A stretch of DNA of 64,000 nt from AWTP1-13 sp050248715. GTDB lineage: Bacteria; Pseudomonadota; Alphaproteobacteria; Rhizobiales; Hyphomicrobiaceae. The stretch covers positions 1 through 64,000 of the forward strand of contig JBFWRV010000030.1 in assembly GCA_050248715.1 (NCBI GenBank), in the 5' to 3' direction. The translations under genes and the position numbers were made by a program. Numbering within the stretch: position 1 is the stretch's first letter; every line of letters starts with the position of its first letter. Below are positions 50,841 through 59,520 of this stretch, one piece after another. The notes beneath the pieces were generated by a model, which worked only from the letters and a program-made list of their open reading frames with translations, had not been told where the DNA came from and did no database searches.

Positions 50841-52460
50841 CTATTGCTTTTGGGGGGCGAGCACTTCCCGGAGCTTGAAGCGGATGATCTTGCCGGAGCC
50901 GGTGCGCGGAATCTCCGCGATTGGGTGAACAGATTGGGGCACCTTGTAGGCTGAAAGCTGCGCGGCGCAGTGTTTGAGCAACTCGTCGGAGTCGATTGAT
51001 TTGCCCGGGCGGGCAACGACGAACAATGCCGGCACCTCGCCGAGATGCTCATGCGGAGTGCCGACCACAGCGCTGTCGAGGACCGAGGGGAACTTGTTCA
51101 CCACCTCCTCGATTTCCGCCGGCGCGATGTTTTGTCCTCCGCGGATGATCAGCTCTTTGAGCCGGCCCGTGATGGTGAGGAAGCCGTTCTGGTCGCTCTT
51201 GGCGAGATCGCCTGTGCGGTACCAGCCTTCGCGCAGGGCAGCTTCGGTCTCGGCAGGCTTGTTGTGATAGCCGAGCATCACGTTTGGGCCGCGCACAATG
51301 AGCTCGCCTTCGGCGCCGAGGGGGGCATCGTGCCCTGTCGCCGGGTCGATGATGCGCACGGCAAGGCCAGGCACCGGTATGCCGCATGATCCGAGCACGC
51401 GCCCGCCGACCGGCCAGTTCATCGTCACCATAGTCGCCGTCTCGGTGATGCCGTAGCCGTCGAGCAGTGGCACCGAGAAGTAGGCCTCGAACTCGCGATT
51501 GAGCGTCGCCGGCATGATGGCCCCGGCCGAGATGCACATGCGCACGCTCGGAAGCTTGACCTCGCCGGCCTTCGCCTTCGAGCGCGAGAAAAAGGAGCGT
51601 GATGCTGCGGCCTTGCTTTCGTCCTCGCGGGTGCGCTGGAGGAGGTAGTGGAACATGGTGGGCACGCCCGGCATGAGCGTGAAGTTGCCGCTCCGCAGAA
51701 GTTCGAGCGCCTCGGCGGTGGAGAATTTCTCCATGATGTATTCGGTGGCGCCTGTGGCCAAGATGGAGAGCACGCTTAAGTTCAGGGCGTAGGAGTGGAA
51801 TAGCGGCAGCGGCGAGAGCAGTCTGTCCTTGTCGGATAGGCCGCAGATCGGCGCCCAGCAGGCGGCTGTCACCCACAGCATGCTGCGCACGGTGAGCAGC
51901 ACGCCTTTGGCACGGCCGGTTGTTCCCGATGTGTAGATGATGTAACTCGCCACATCGATATCGGCGGGGTCGCGCGGTGCCGACTTAGGTTTGGTTGTCG
52001 CGAGGTTTGAGAAGCGCAGACCGTCGCCATTCTGCGTGCCGCGGTCGGTCAGGATGACGGCGGTCAGGTTCGGTGCCTCGGCACGCAACCGGGTCACCAA
52101 GGGGAGCTTCTCATCGGTCGTGATGATGACGCGACAATCGGCATCGTGCAGCCGATAAGCAATCTCCGGCTCGCTCGAATCATAGCTGATGGGCACGCTG
52201 ACAGCGCCAGCTCGTGTCGTGGCAAAGCAGGCCTCGATCCAATCGACGGAGTTGGGAAGCAGGATTGCCACGGAGTGTCCCACCGCGACGCCAAGGTCGG
52301 CGAAATGGCCGGCGAGATTGCCGGTGCGAGTCATGAGATCGGCGTAGCTGACGGAGCGTCGAGAGTCTTGATAGGCGACCTTGGTTCCGCGCTGGTCGGC
52401 GTGTCGCCGCAGCAGCTCCGGGATCGGAGCGATCAGATCCGTGCGCAGCATTTCCGTCAT
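50841..52460 (-). CDS. acyl-CoA synthetase (AMP-forming)
   Basis: 539 residues from the ATG at 52460; the GGAGG sits very close to it, so the ATG at 52451 may be the true start. ANL-superfamily motifs are intact: YIIYTSGTTGRAKGVLLT, LDGYGITETATM, YRTGDLAKSDQNGFLTITGRLKELIIRGGQNIAP and C-terminal PRTGSGKIIRFKL with the catalytic Lys. It activates a carboxylic acid to its CoA thioester. It is the last gene of the long minus-strand catabolic operon and probably performs its entry activation. Confidence 0.9.
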   Translation of the reverse strand: MTEMLRTDLIAPIPELLRRHADQRGTKVAYQDSRRSVSYADLMTRTGNLAGHFADLGVAVGHSVAILLPNSVDWIEACFATTRAGAVSVPISYDSSEPEIAYRLHDADCRVIITTDEKLPLVTRLRAEAPNLTAVILTDRGTQNGDGLRFSNLATTKPKSAPRDPADIDVASYIIYTSGTTGRAKGVLLTVRSMLWVTAACWAPICGLSDKDRLLSPLPLFHSYALNLSVLSILATGATEYIMEKFSTAEALELLRSGNFTLMPGVPTMFHYLLQRTREDESKAAASRSFFSRSKAKAGEVKLPSVRMCISAGAIMPATLNREFEAYFSVPLLDGYGITETATMVTMNWPVGGRVLGSCGIPVPGLAVRIIDPATGHDAPLGAEGELIVRGPNVMLGYHNKPAETEAALREGWYRTGDLAKSDQNGFLTITGRLKELIIRGGQNIAPAEIEEVVNKFPSVLDSAVVGTPHEHLGEVPALFVVARPGKSIDSDELLKHCAAQLSAYKVPQSVHPIAEIPRTGSGKIIRFKLREVLAPQKQ

Positions 52461-52496
52461 TCCTCCCAGTGCCGGCGTTCTTGTTGTTCTTGCCGG

Positions 52497-53249
52497 CTAT
52501 TGCATGCTGAAGCCGCCGCTGACGCTGATGACCTGCCCGGTAATCCAGCTGCCATGCTGAGAAGCGAGCAGCGCTACCATCGGCGCCACATCCGCCGGCT
52601 GACCCAGCCGACGCACAGGGTAGAACCTGATGAGTTTCTCACGATTGGCTTCTAGCCAATCGCGGTCGTGGGCCGTCTCAACTAGGCCGAGCGAGACCGC
52701 ATTGGCGGTAGTGCCCGACCTGCCCATCTCGCGAGCCAGCGACTTCATAAGGGCAATGACGCCAGCTCGCGCGGCAGCCCCAATGGATAGTCCGGATTCG
52801 CCAACACGAGAGCTGTCGCCCATCAAACTGATGATGCGTCCGTTCTTGCTGGTTTCGAGAAGGGGCCCGGCCGCGTGGCAGCAATGGATGGTGCCGTAGA
52901 GGCAGGTATCGATCTGGCGGCGCCATTCGTCGGGAGTCGTTTCGGCGAAGCGTTTGCGTATGATGAGCCCGGCGTTGTTGACGAGGATGTTGAGCCCGCC
53001 CAACTCGGTCGCCGTTCTATCCACCATCCGCTTCACCGCCGCGAGATCAGAGATGTCCGCCTTGCAGGCAATGGCGCGTCCGCCCTTGGCCCTGATCTCA
53101 TCGACTACGGCCTGCGCCGGTGCGCTCGAGTTGTGGTAGTTCACGGAGACCGCCACACCCTCCGCAGCCAGCGCCAGCGCGATCTCGCGACCGACGTCGC
53201 GGGCGGCGCCCGTGATGAGCGCAACCTTGCCTTCAAGTCCCATTTTCAT
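52497..53249 (-). CDS. SDR-family protein lacking the catalytic Tyr-Lys pair
   Basis: 250 residues from an ATG overlapping the large-subunit stop (ATGA). The Rossmann features are normal: TGAARDVG cofactor loop (13-20), NNAG at 91-94, and C-terminal ASQHGSWITGQVISVSGGFSMQ. At the YxxxK position the sequence is GLSIGAAARAGVIALMKSLA, so the Tyr is Gly157 or similar and the Lys is Arg161. Classical SDR chemistry should be impaired. It may be a divergent dehydrogenase, a dehydratase-like or a non-catalytic partner. Confidence 0.85.
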   Translation of the reverse strand: MKMGLEGKVALITGAARDVGREIALALAAEGVAVSVNYHNSSAPAQAVVDEIRAKGGRAIACKADISDLAAVKRMVDRTATELGGLNILVNNAGLIIRKRFAETTPDEWRRQIDTCLYGTIHCCHAAGPLLETSKNGRIISLMGDSSRVGESGLSIGAAARAGVIALMKSLAREMGRSGTTANAVSLGLVETAHDRDWLEANREKLIRFYPVRRLGQPADVAPMVALLASQHGSWITGQVISVSGGFSMQ

Positions 53250-55660
53250 GTGCCGTCCCCAGTTCGCGACTTCGCTGCTTCGATGAGCCGGAACAACCGC
53301 TCGGGTGTCATCGGTAATTCATTGATCTCGATGCCGAGGGGTTCCAGCGCATCTGCTATGGCGTTGGCGACAGCAGCGGGTGCGCCAATGGTTCCGCCTT
53401 CGCCCATCCCGCGGTAGCCGCCGATAGCGGGCGACGCCGTTTCCATGTGCACAACGTGCATCGGCGGGATCTCGCTCGCGGCCGGGATGACATAGTCGAC
53501 CAAGCTGGCCGTCAGGATCTGGCCCTGGGCGTCGTAGACGACCTCCTCGTAAAGGGCCGCGCCGATGCCTTGCGCAACGCCGCCGTGCACCTGTCCATCG
53601 ACGATGAGCGGGTTGATCAGCTTGCCGCAGTCTTCAGCGACGATGAACTTCTCGATGCGCACGCAATATGTATCCGGGTCGATCTCGAGCACTGCGATGT
53701 GGGTGGCGGACGTGGTGGTGCCGAGCACGGGATCATAGGTACTGGTGGCCTCGAGCTCGCCGCGCGCATCGGGCGGGAGACGCCCCATCTCGAGATAGAC
53801 GGCGCGAGCCACGTCCTTGAAGGTCGTCGACTTGTTGGTATTGGGCAGGTAGATGCGTCCATCCTCGGCGACCAGGTCGTCCGCCGAGGCCTCCAGGATA
53901 TGCGCCGCCGCCCTGAACACCTTGCCGCGCACGATACGAGCGGCAAGCGTCGCAGCCCCCCCGGCCAGCACGGTGCTGCGGCTGGCGTAAGTGCCTGTGG
54001 CGTTGGGTACTGCGGCGCTGTCACCTTGGATGATGCGGATGTCCTCGACGCGCACGCCCAGCTTGTCGGCAACGACTTGAGCAAGGGTGGTCTCGAGCCC
54101 CTGTCCATGCGAGGCAACCCCGAACGCGGCCGTAACGCCACCCGTGGTGTCGATGCGGATCTTGGCCGTCTCGGTACCTGTGTTGAGCGGCATGCCGGGT
54201 GCCACGGAGATGCGGGAACCGATGCCGGTCAGCTCAGCGTAGGAGGCGATACCGATGCCGAGCCAGCGGCCGGCAGCGCGCGCTTCGGTTTGGCGGCGGC
54301 GCAGCGCGTCGTAATCGACCGCCTTGCATGCCGCGACGAGACACTCGGTGAAGCTCGACCGGTCCCAGACGATGCCGGAGCCGATTCGATAGGGAAACTC
54401 GTGCTCCTGGATGAAATTCTTGAGTCGTATCTCGCGGGCGTCGATGCCGATGCGGCGGGCCGCCATGTCGAGCAGGCGCTCGGTGACGAACGTCGAGATT
54501 GGGCGGCCCACACCGCGGTAGGGACCGGTCGGAGCTTTGGATGTGGCAACGGCTCGCACCGCGCCGCGGTAGTTCTGGATTCGATACGGTCCAGGCAGGA
54601 AGCTTACGACCTGGACCGGCTCGAGCGCACACGTCCAGGGATAGATGGAATAGGCACCCACATCACCGATGACGTCGGCCGTCAGGGCCATCACGCGGCC
54701 GTCGTGGTCCAACCCCATCTCGGCATCGACGATCTCGTCGAAGCCGTGGCTTGTGGCGGTGAGGTCCTCCATGCGGTCGCTGGTCCATTTGACCGGCCGT
54801 CCGAGCTTGCGGGCCGCGAACGCCACCAACAGCTCTTCCGGATAGAGCGAGGCCTTGCCGCCGAAGCCGCCGCCGACCTCGGGTGCGATCACGCGCAGCC
54901 GATGGCCGGGCATGCCGAGAGCCTCGGACAGCGCGTTGCGGATGATGCCAGGGACCTGGGTCGAGGAATGGAGGGTCAGCTCGTCGCGGCCAATGTCGTA
55001 CTCGGCAAGATACGAGCGGTTCTCCATGGCGCCGGGGGTCTTGCGATGAAAGCGGAAGCGTGCCTTCACCTTCACGGGGGCTGCGAACATCTCGGTCTCG
55101 AACTCGCCGCGCTTGAACTCACGCTGGACGAGGACGTTGCTGCCGGACTCTTCATGCAGCAGCGGCGCATCGGGCGCCACGGCAGCCTCGGGGTCGACGA
55201 CGACGGGCAGCGGGTCATAGGCAATCTCGACCAGTTCGCAGGCGTCCTCGGCGAGATAGCGGCTTTCGGCAACGACGGCCACGACCGGCTCGCCCACGAA
55301 TCGCACCTTGCCGGCTGCCAGTGCCCGGATCGGCGTGGCGTAATAGCTCGCCATGCGCGAGTGCGCATGCACCGGCATCGCCTCGCTCAGCTCTTCGGCC
55401 GACAGAACAGCGACCACGCCGGGCGCCGATCGCGCAGCAGCCAGGTCGACCGAGAGGATGCGGGCGTGGGAATGGTCGCTGCGGCGGAAGGCGACGTGCA
55501 GGGCACCGTGAATACGGCGATCGTCCACGTAGGTGCCGCGCCCTGTCAGCAGACGCGGGTCCTCGGTGCGCTTGACCTTCGCGCCGATGTTTTTCGGCCG
55601 CGTCTGGCGGTCGTCGAGCGCCACCTCCTCGGGGGTCTGCTTGGTCACGACCTCAGTCAT
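53246..55660 (-). CDS. form-II CoxL/xanthine dehydrogenase-type molybdenum hydroxylase large subunit
   Basis: 804 residues from the ATG at 55660. Mo-pterin domain motifs: EVGGGFGGKASLYPEE, APTGPYRGVGRPISTF (AYRGAGR-type, form II), ASHGQGLETTLAQV and GYRGMGEGGTIGAPAAVANA with the active-site Glu. It lacks the VAYRCSFR motif of true CO dehydrogenase, so it is a hydroxylase of an aromatic, heteroaromatic or acyl-CoA substrate. It assembles with the CoxS- and CoxM-type subunits encoded upstream, with the metallo-beta-lactamase gene interposed. CoxG-like and CoA-ligase neighbours support membrane-associated oxidation of a CoA ester or acid. Confidence 0.9.
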   Translation of the reverse strand: MTEVVTKQTPEEVALDDRQTRPKNIGAKVKRTEDPRLLTGRGTYVDDRRIHGALHVAFRRSDHSHARILSVDLAAARSAPGVVAVLSAEELSEAMPVHAHSRMASYYATPIRALAAGKVRFVGEPVVAVVAESRYLAEDACELVEIAYDPLPVVVDPEAAVAPDAPLLHEESGSNVLVQREFKRGEFETEMFAAPVKVKARFRFHRKTPGAMENRSYLAEYDIGRDELTLHSSTQVPGIIRNALSEALGMPGHRLRVIAPEVGGGFGGKASLYPEELLVAFAARKLGRPVKWTSDRMEDLTATSHGFDEIVDAEMGLDHDGRVMALTADVIGDVGAYSIYPWTCALEPVQVVSFLPGPYRIQNYRGAVRAVATSKAPTGPYRGVGRPISTFVTERLLDMAARRIGIDAREIRLKNFIQEHEFPYRIGSGIVWDRSSFTECLVAACKAVDYDALRRRQTEARAAGRWLGIGIASYAELTGIGSRISVAPGMPLNTGTETAKIRIDTTGGVTAAFGVASHGQGLETTLAQVVADKLGVRVEDIRIIQGDSAAVPNATGTYASRSTVLAGGAATLAARIVRGKVFRAAAHILEASADDLVAEDGRIYLPNTNKSTTFKDVARAVYLEMGRLPPDARGELEATSTYDPVLGTTTSATHIAVLEIDPDTYCVRIEKFIVAEDCGKLINPLIVDGQVHGGVAQGIGAALYEEVVYDAQGQILTASLVDYVIPAASEIPPMHVVHMETASPAIGGYRGMGEGGTIGAPAAVANAIADALEPLGIEINELPMTPERLFRLIEAAKSRTGDGT

Positions 55661-56414
55661 AGGCGTGCCCCCCTTTGCGAAGGGTGCCCCATTGCGCCGC
55701 ATCGTGTCCGCAAACCACGGTGGCGCCGCCTGTCTCGATACGGCGGATCTCAGCCAGCGATGCGAGCAACAGCTCCGCGTTCCATGTATTGCGCGGGACG
55801 ATGTCGCGGTCGAGCGACGCCCGCAGGCTCACAGCGTCGGATGCCAGGAAGAACGATCCGCTGCGCTCGAGCCCGACCAGGGCGCCCGTCGTGCCGGGCG
55901 TATGCCCAGGCAGCGGGATGAGAACCAGTCGCCCATCGCCGAACACGTCCCGCTGCGCGTCGAACGGGTCCATGGGCATGGTATGCTGCCACTCCACCGG
56001 CAGGTAACCGGCAGCGACAGCATTCTCAGCCTTTGCGGCCTCCAGCTCGCGAGCGTGCACCATCACAGTGGCCCGCTTGAAGAAGGCATTGCATCCGCAG
56101 TGGTCGGGATGAAAGTGAGAGTTGACGACGATGTCGATGTCGTCCGCCGACAACCCGATCGATGCCAATCCGGTAAGCACGTGGTCGCCGGGGGCCATGA
56201 TCGGAACAACGGCCTTCGCCATGGCGCCCCAGCGTGCCTCGGCATCATCTACGACGGAGGGATGGCAGCCCGTGTCGAACAGGACGTTGGCCTGCGGGTG
56301 GCGTAGGAGCATACTGGATACGGGCAGCTCGATCGTCTCGCTGCGGTCGGCATCCGGCAGATAAATGGCCTTCTTCATGCGCAGGCGGCCGCCGGAGAGG
56401 ACGTGCATCTTCAT
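55653..56414 (-). CDS. metallo-beta-lactamase-fold hydrolase, AHL-lactonase-like
   Basis: 253 residues from the ATG at 56414 overlapping the CoxS-like stop (ATGA); it overlaps the large-subunit gene by 8 bp. The dinuclear zinc motif SHFHPDHCG (H100, H102, D104, H105), PLPGHTPGTTG, LASDAV and the C-terminal VVCGHDAAQWG are intact. The N-terminal half resembles N-acyl homoserine lactonases. Within a Mo-hydroxylase operon it may open a lactone intermediate of the pathway. Quorum quenching is a secondary possibility. Confidence 0.82.
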   Translation of the reverse strand: MKMHVLSGGRLRMKKAIYLPDADRSETIELPVSSMLLRHPQANVLFDTGCHPSVVDDAEARWGAMAKAVVPIMAPGDHVLTGLASIGLSADDIDIVVNSHFHPDHCGCNAFFKRATVMVHARELEAAKAENAVAAGYLPVEWQHTMPMDPFDAQRDVFGDGRLVLIPLPGHTPGTTGALVGLERSGSFFLASDAVSLRASLDRDIVPRNTWNAELLLASLAEIRRIETGGATVVCGHDAAQWGTLRKGGHAYD

Positions 56415-56893
56415 GGCGTGTCCTCCTGGCGTCCGAGAACGGCACGCACCGCGTTGACGATGTGCTCGTAGCCGGTGCAGCGACACAAGTTGCCCGAGAG
56501 GCCGTCACGGATCTCCTCGTCCGTTGCGAGCGGGTATTTCCGAATGAGGTCGGTGATGGTCATCAGCATGCCGGGCGTACAGAACCCGCATTGCAGCGCG
56601 TGCTGATCCTGGAAGGCCTTTTGCACGGCGTTGAGCTTGTGCATGGTGCCAAGCCCTTCGACCGTCTCTATTGACGCTCCATCAGCCTGCACGGCGAGCA
56701 TCAGGCATGAGCGGACGCTGTCGCCGTTGTGGATGATTGTGCAGGCGCCACAGATCCCGTGCTCACAGCCGACGTGCGTGCCGGTCAGTCCGAGTTCGTG
56801 ACGCAGGAAATCCGACAGCAACAGCCGAGGTTCGACAGGGCGCTCGTAGGTTGTGCCGTTCACCGTCAGCTTGATCGTCTTGTGCGCGATCAT
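56411..56893 (-). CDS. [2Fe-2S] small subunit of Mo hydroxylase (CoxS-type)
   Basis: 160 residues from an ATG overlapping the FAD-subunit stop (ATGA). A plant-type ferredoxin cluster motif is in GCEHGICGACTI with a later SC, and a second C-terminal cluster in QCGFCTPGML and GNLCRCTGYEHIVNAV. It transfers electrons between the Mo-pterin and FAD subunits. Length and all eight cluster cysteines look normal. Confidence 0.95.
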   Translation of the reverse strand: MIAHKTIKLTVNGTTYERPVEPRLLLSDFLRHELGLTGTHVGCEHGICGACTIIHNGDSVRSCLMLAVQADGASIETVEGLGTMHKLNAVQKAFQDQHALQCGFCTPGMLMTITDLIRKYPLATDEEIRDGLSGNLCRCTGYEHIVNAVRAVLGRQEDTP

Positions 56894-57765
56894 TGCACGC
56901 CTCCAGACGCGCGCCGCCAGGCGGTCGTAATCGCCTTGCGGGTCAGCGCGCCGGCGAGGTGCCGCCGGTAGTCGCCTGAGGCGTGCAGATCAGTGTTGGG
57001 GTCGATCGCAGAGCGCAGCGCGTGAACCGCCGCGTCCACAAGGGCTTCGCTTAGGGGTTCACCGCGCAGCAGCGTCTCGGCTTCCTCGGCTCGCATCGGC
57101 GTTTCGCCGACCCCCATCATGCCGATGCGCGCCTCGCGGCACCTTCCGTTGCTGACCGAGATGGTCACAGCGACAGCAGCAAGCGCGAAATCTCCCGCCC
57201 GGCGCGCGACCTCTTCGAAGGCCCAGCCGGCGCCTGCAGGCAAATTGGGGAACTCCACCTCGGTGACGATCTCGTCCTCTTCGAGGCTCGTCACCAACGA
57301 CGCCACGAAGAAATCGCTGGCCGCGGCGACACGTCGCCCGCGCGGAGACTGAATGCCAATGCGCGCATCGAGCAGGCGCGCCATCATCGGCAGTTCCGCC
57401 GCAGGATCGGCATGGGAGAGGCTGCCGCCAATGGTGCCACGATTGCGAATGGCGAGGTGCGCCACGTGCTGCATGGCGGCCGTCACGACAGGGAGATGGG
57501 TTTTGATGACGGGCGAGGTCTCGAGCGTGTGATGGCGCGTTAGCGCTCCGATCTTAATGGCGGCATCCGTCGCCTCGACGTAGGCCAGGTCCGGAACACG
57601 ATTGATGTCGACGAGGATCGAGGGGCGGGCGAGCCGGAAGTTGAGCATCGGCATGAGGCTCTGGCCGCCGGCGAGAACTTTCCCGTCACCGCCGGCTCCG
57701 CTCAGAGCCGAGAGTGCCGCTTCGAGGCTCTCCGCAGCGATATAATCGAAGGCGGCGGGTTTCAT
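56890..57765 (-). CDS. FAD-binding medium subunit of Mo hydroxylase (CoxM-type)
   Basis: 291 residues from an ATG. FAD motifs VLAGGQSLMPMLNFRLARP (about 31-49) and IRNRGTIGGSLSHADPAAELP are intact, followed by the CO_deh_flav C-terminal domain with RIGMMGVGETPMRAEEAE. It passes electrons from the Fe-S subunit to an acceptor. It is first in the CoxM-CoxS-MBL-CoxL order, and 3 bp after the enoyl-CoA hydratase stop. Confidence 0.94.
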   Translation of the reverse strand: MKPAAFDYIAAESLEAALSALSGAGGDGKVLAGGQSLMPMLNFRLARPSILVDINRVPDLAYVEATDAAIKIGALTRHHTLETSPVIKTHLPVVTAAMQHVAHLAIRNRGTIGGSLSHADPAAELPMMARLLDARIGIQSPRGRRVAAASDFFVASLVTSLEEDEIVTEVEFPNLPAGAGWAFEEVARRAGDFALAAVAVTISVSNGRCREARIGMMGVGETPMRAEEAETLLRGEPLSEALVDAAVHALRSAIDPNTDLHASGDYRRHLAGALTRKAITTAWRRASGGVQ

Positions 57766-57768
57766 GTC

Positions 57769-58542
57769 TCAGACTCCTTGGAAGCGGGGCGCGCGCTTCT
57801 CGGCGAAGGCGCGATGGCCTTCTTCGTAGTCTGCACTATCTGCGGCTCGGTCGATGGCACGCTGAGCCTCGATCTCAGCGAGCTCACCGAGCCCCATGGA
57901 AAGACCCGTGAGGATCGATTTGGCACCGGCGATGGACAGCGGTGCATTTGCGGCCATCCCAAGCGCCATTTCGCGCGCGCGCGTCAACGGATCGGAGGCG
58001 ATGTCGTCGACGAAACCGAGCCGCATCGCCTCGTCGGCGTCGAAGAGTTGGGCCGTGTAGAGGATACGCTTCGCTGCCGGCAACCCCACCAAAGAGAGTA
58101 GACGCTGCGTGCTCCGCACCCCGTAAACGATCGAGAGCTTTGCTGCAGGTATGCCAAAGCTGGCAGACGGGCCGACGATCCTGAAGTCACAAGCCATCGC
58201 CAGGTGGCAACCGCCGCCGAGGCAATAGCCGGAGATAGCGGCGAACGTGGGCTTGGGGCAGACGGCGATCGCATGCGATGCGTTGTCGACGGCCACTTCG
58301 TAATCGCCTGCCTGTTGTGCCGAAGCGCGCACGAGGCCAAACTCGCTGATGTCCGCGCCTACGCTGAAATGGCCTGCAGCGCCCGCCAGCAGGATCGCCC
58401 GCACCGCTTTGTCCGCACTCAACTCAGCCAACAACTCCGCCGTTTCCAACCACATGCCAAGCGTGATGGCATTGCGCTGCGCTGGACGGTTGAGTGTCAG
58501 GGTCGCGATCGAGGCGTCGACGTTGAGATCAAGGTCAGCCAT
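57769..58542 (-). CDS. enoyl-CoA hydratase/isomerase-family protein
   Basis: 257 residues from an ATG. Crotonase motifs: AILLAGAAGHFSVGADISEF, CPKPTFAAISGYCLGGGCHLAMACDFRIVGPSASFGIPAAKLSIVYG. Oxyanion-hole glycines are present. The usual Glu positions are partly replaced (SIVYGVRSTQRL in the second acid region), so hydratase versus isomerase or lyase cannot be decided. It likely handles the CoA-ester intermediate of the operon's pathway. Confidence 0.88.
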   Translation of the reverse strand: MADLDLNVDASIATLTLNRPAQRNAITLGMWLETAELLAELSADKAVRAILLAGAAGHFSVGADISEFGLVRASAQQAGDYEVAVDNASHAIAVCPKPTFAAISGYCLGGGCHLAMACDFRIVGPSASFGIPAAKLSIVYGVRSTQRLLSLVGLPAAKRILYTAQLFDADEAMRLGFVDDIASDPLTRAREMALGMAANAPLSIAGAKSILTGLSMGLGELAEIEAQRAIDRAADSADYEEGHRAFAEKRAPRFQGV

Positions 58543-58580
58543 GACGAGCCCGACGGTTCCGCTGGAGCTGTTGGCGCGGT

Positions 58581-59063
58581 CTAGTCACGGCCGGCTTCCG
58601 CAGATGTCGGCTGCGACACACCTCCCGTGACAATTTCGGCAAAGCGAGCGAAGAACTGGGCCGAAAGCTTCTTTGCCGTGGAGTCGATGAGGCGCGCACC
58701 GAGTTGGGCGATCTTGCCCCCGACTTGCGCCTTTACAACGTAGCGCAAGGTCGTTCTGTCGTGATCCGTGGCCTCGAGCGCTACCTCTGCCCCACCCTTG
58801 GCGAAGCCGGCAATGCCGCCCTGGCCCTCCCCACTGATGGTGTAGCTGACGGGCGCAACCATATCGGTGAGCAACACTCGGCCCGAGAACTTGGCCTTGA
58901 TCGGGCCGACTTTCGTCACCACCGTCGCGGTGAACTCGGTGTCGGAGACTTTCTCGAGGGCCTCGCAACCGGGTATGGCGTCCTTGAGAACGGCCGGGTC
59001 GTTGAGCGCAATCCACACCGCCTCTCGCGGTGCAGGAAGCGTGATCTCGCCTGTCATGTCCAT
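58581..59063 (-). CDS. CoxG-family (SRPBCC) protein
   Basis: 160 residues from an ATG. Typical CoxG start MDMTGEITLPAPREAVWIALNDPAVLKDAIPGCEALE, then VGPIKAKFSGRVLLTDMVAP and SYTISGEGQGGIAGFAKGGAEVAL. CoxG-like proteins are lipid-binding-fold factors that recruit or mature Mo hydroxylases at the membrane. The usual C-terminal membrane anchor is not evident. Co-occurrence with the CoxMSL-type genes supports a role in this hydroxylase. Confidence 0.9.
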   Translation of the reverse strand: MDMTGEITLPAPREAVWIALNDPAVLKDAIPGCEALEKVSDTEFTATVVTKVGPIKAKFSGRVLLTDMVAPVSYTISGEGQGGIAGFAKGGAEVALEATDHDRTTLRYVVKAQVGGKIAQLGARLIDSTAKKLSAQFFARFAEIVTGGVSQPTSAEAGRD

Positions 59064-59076
59064 TGTTAAACTCCGT

Positions 59077-59520
59077 TCATGGCGAGGTCAGCAGCGGCGC
59101 AAGCGCGTCTTTGAGGTCGTGTGGCAGAGGCATGGGCCGGCTGTTGGTGCGATCCACGTAGACGTGGACGAAGTGGCCCTGCGCCGAGGCCGTCATCTGG
59201 TCGTCGCTGAAAATCCCGATCTCGTAACGGACGCTGCTATTGCCAAGATGAGCCACCCGCAACCCTGCGTGCACCTTGGATGGGAAGGCGATCTGGCTGA
59301 AGAACTGGCATTGCGTCTCCACCACCAGACCGATGATGCCGCTGCGCTCCACATCCAACGCGCGCTTTTCGATCAGGAACTGGTTCACGACCGTGTCGAA
59401 GTACTCGTAATAGACGGCATTGTTCACGTGCCGGTAGGAGTCATTGTCGTTCCAGCGCGTGGTGATCTCGACAAAGTGTGGGAAGGCCGAGCGCGGCTCG
59501 GCGGGGAGACGCTTGCTCAA
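59077..59520 (-). CDS. hotdog-fold acyl-CoA thioesterase (4HBT type)
   Basis: 147 residues from a TTG that overlaps the alcohol dehydrogenase stop (TTGA). TTRWNDNDSYRHVNNAVYYEYFDT is the 4-hydroxybenzoyl-CoA thioesterase/FadM signature, with the catalytic Asp in WNDND. SGIIGLVVETQCQFFSQIAFPSKV follows. It hydrolyses acyl- or aroyl-CoA, perhaps releasing the product acid or recycling CoA. Confidence 0.88.
   Translation of the reverse strand: MSKRLPAEPRSAFPHFVEITTRWNDNDSYRHVNNAVYYEYFDTVVNQFLIEKRALDVERSGIIGLVVETQCQFFSQIAFPSKVHAGLRVAHLGNSSVRYEIGIFSDDQMTASAQGHFVHVYVDRTNSRPMPLPHDLKDALAPLLTSP

Noticed and set aside
53447..55921. An 824-residue plus-strand protein opposite the hydroxylase genes
   Set aside because: It is an antisense shadow of a high-GC gene; the minus-strand frame has all the molybdenum hydroxylase motifs.
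53246..57765. Aerobic CO dehydrogenase (coxMSL)
   Set aside because: The large subunit has the form-II GPYRGVGR motif, not the VAYRCSFR active-site loop of true CO dehydrogenase, and the gene context is CoA-ester catabolism.
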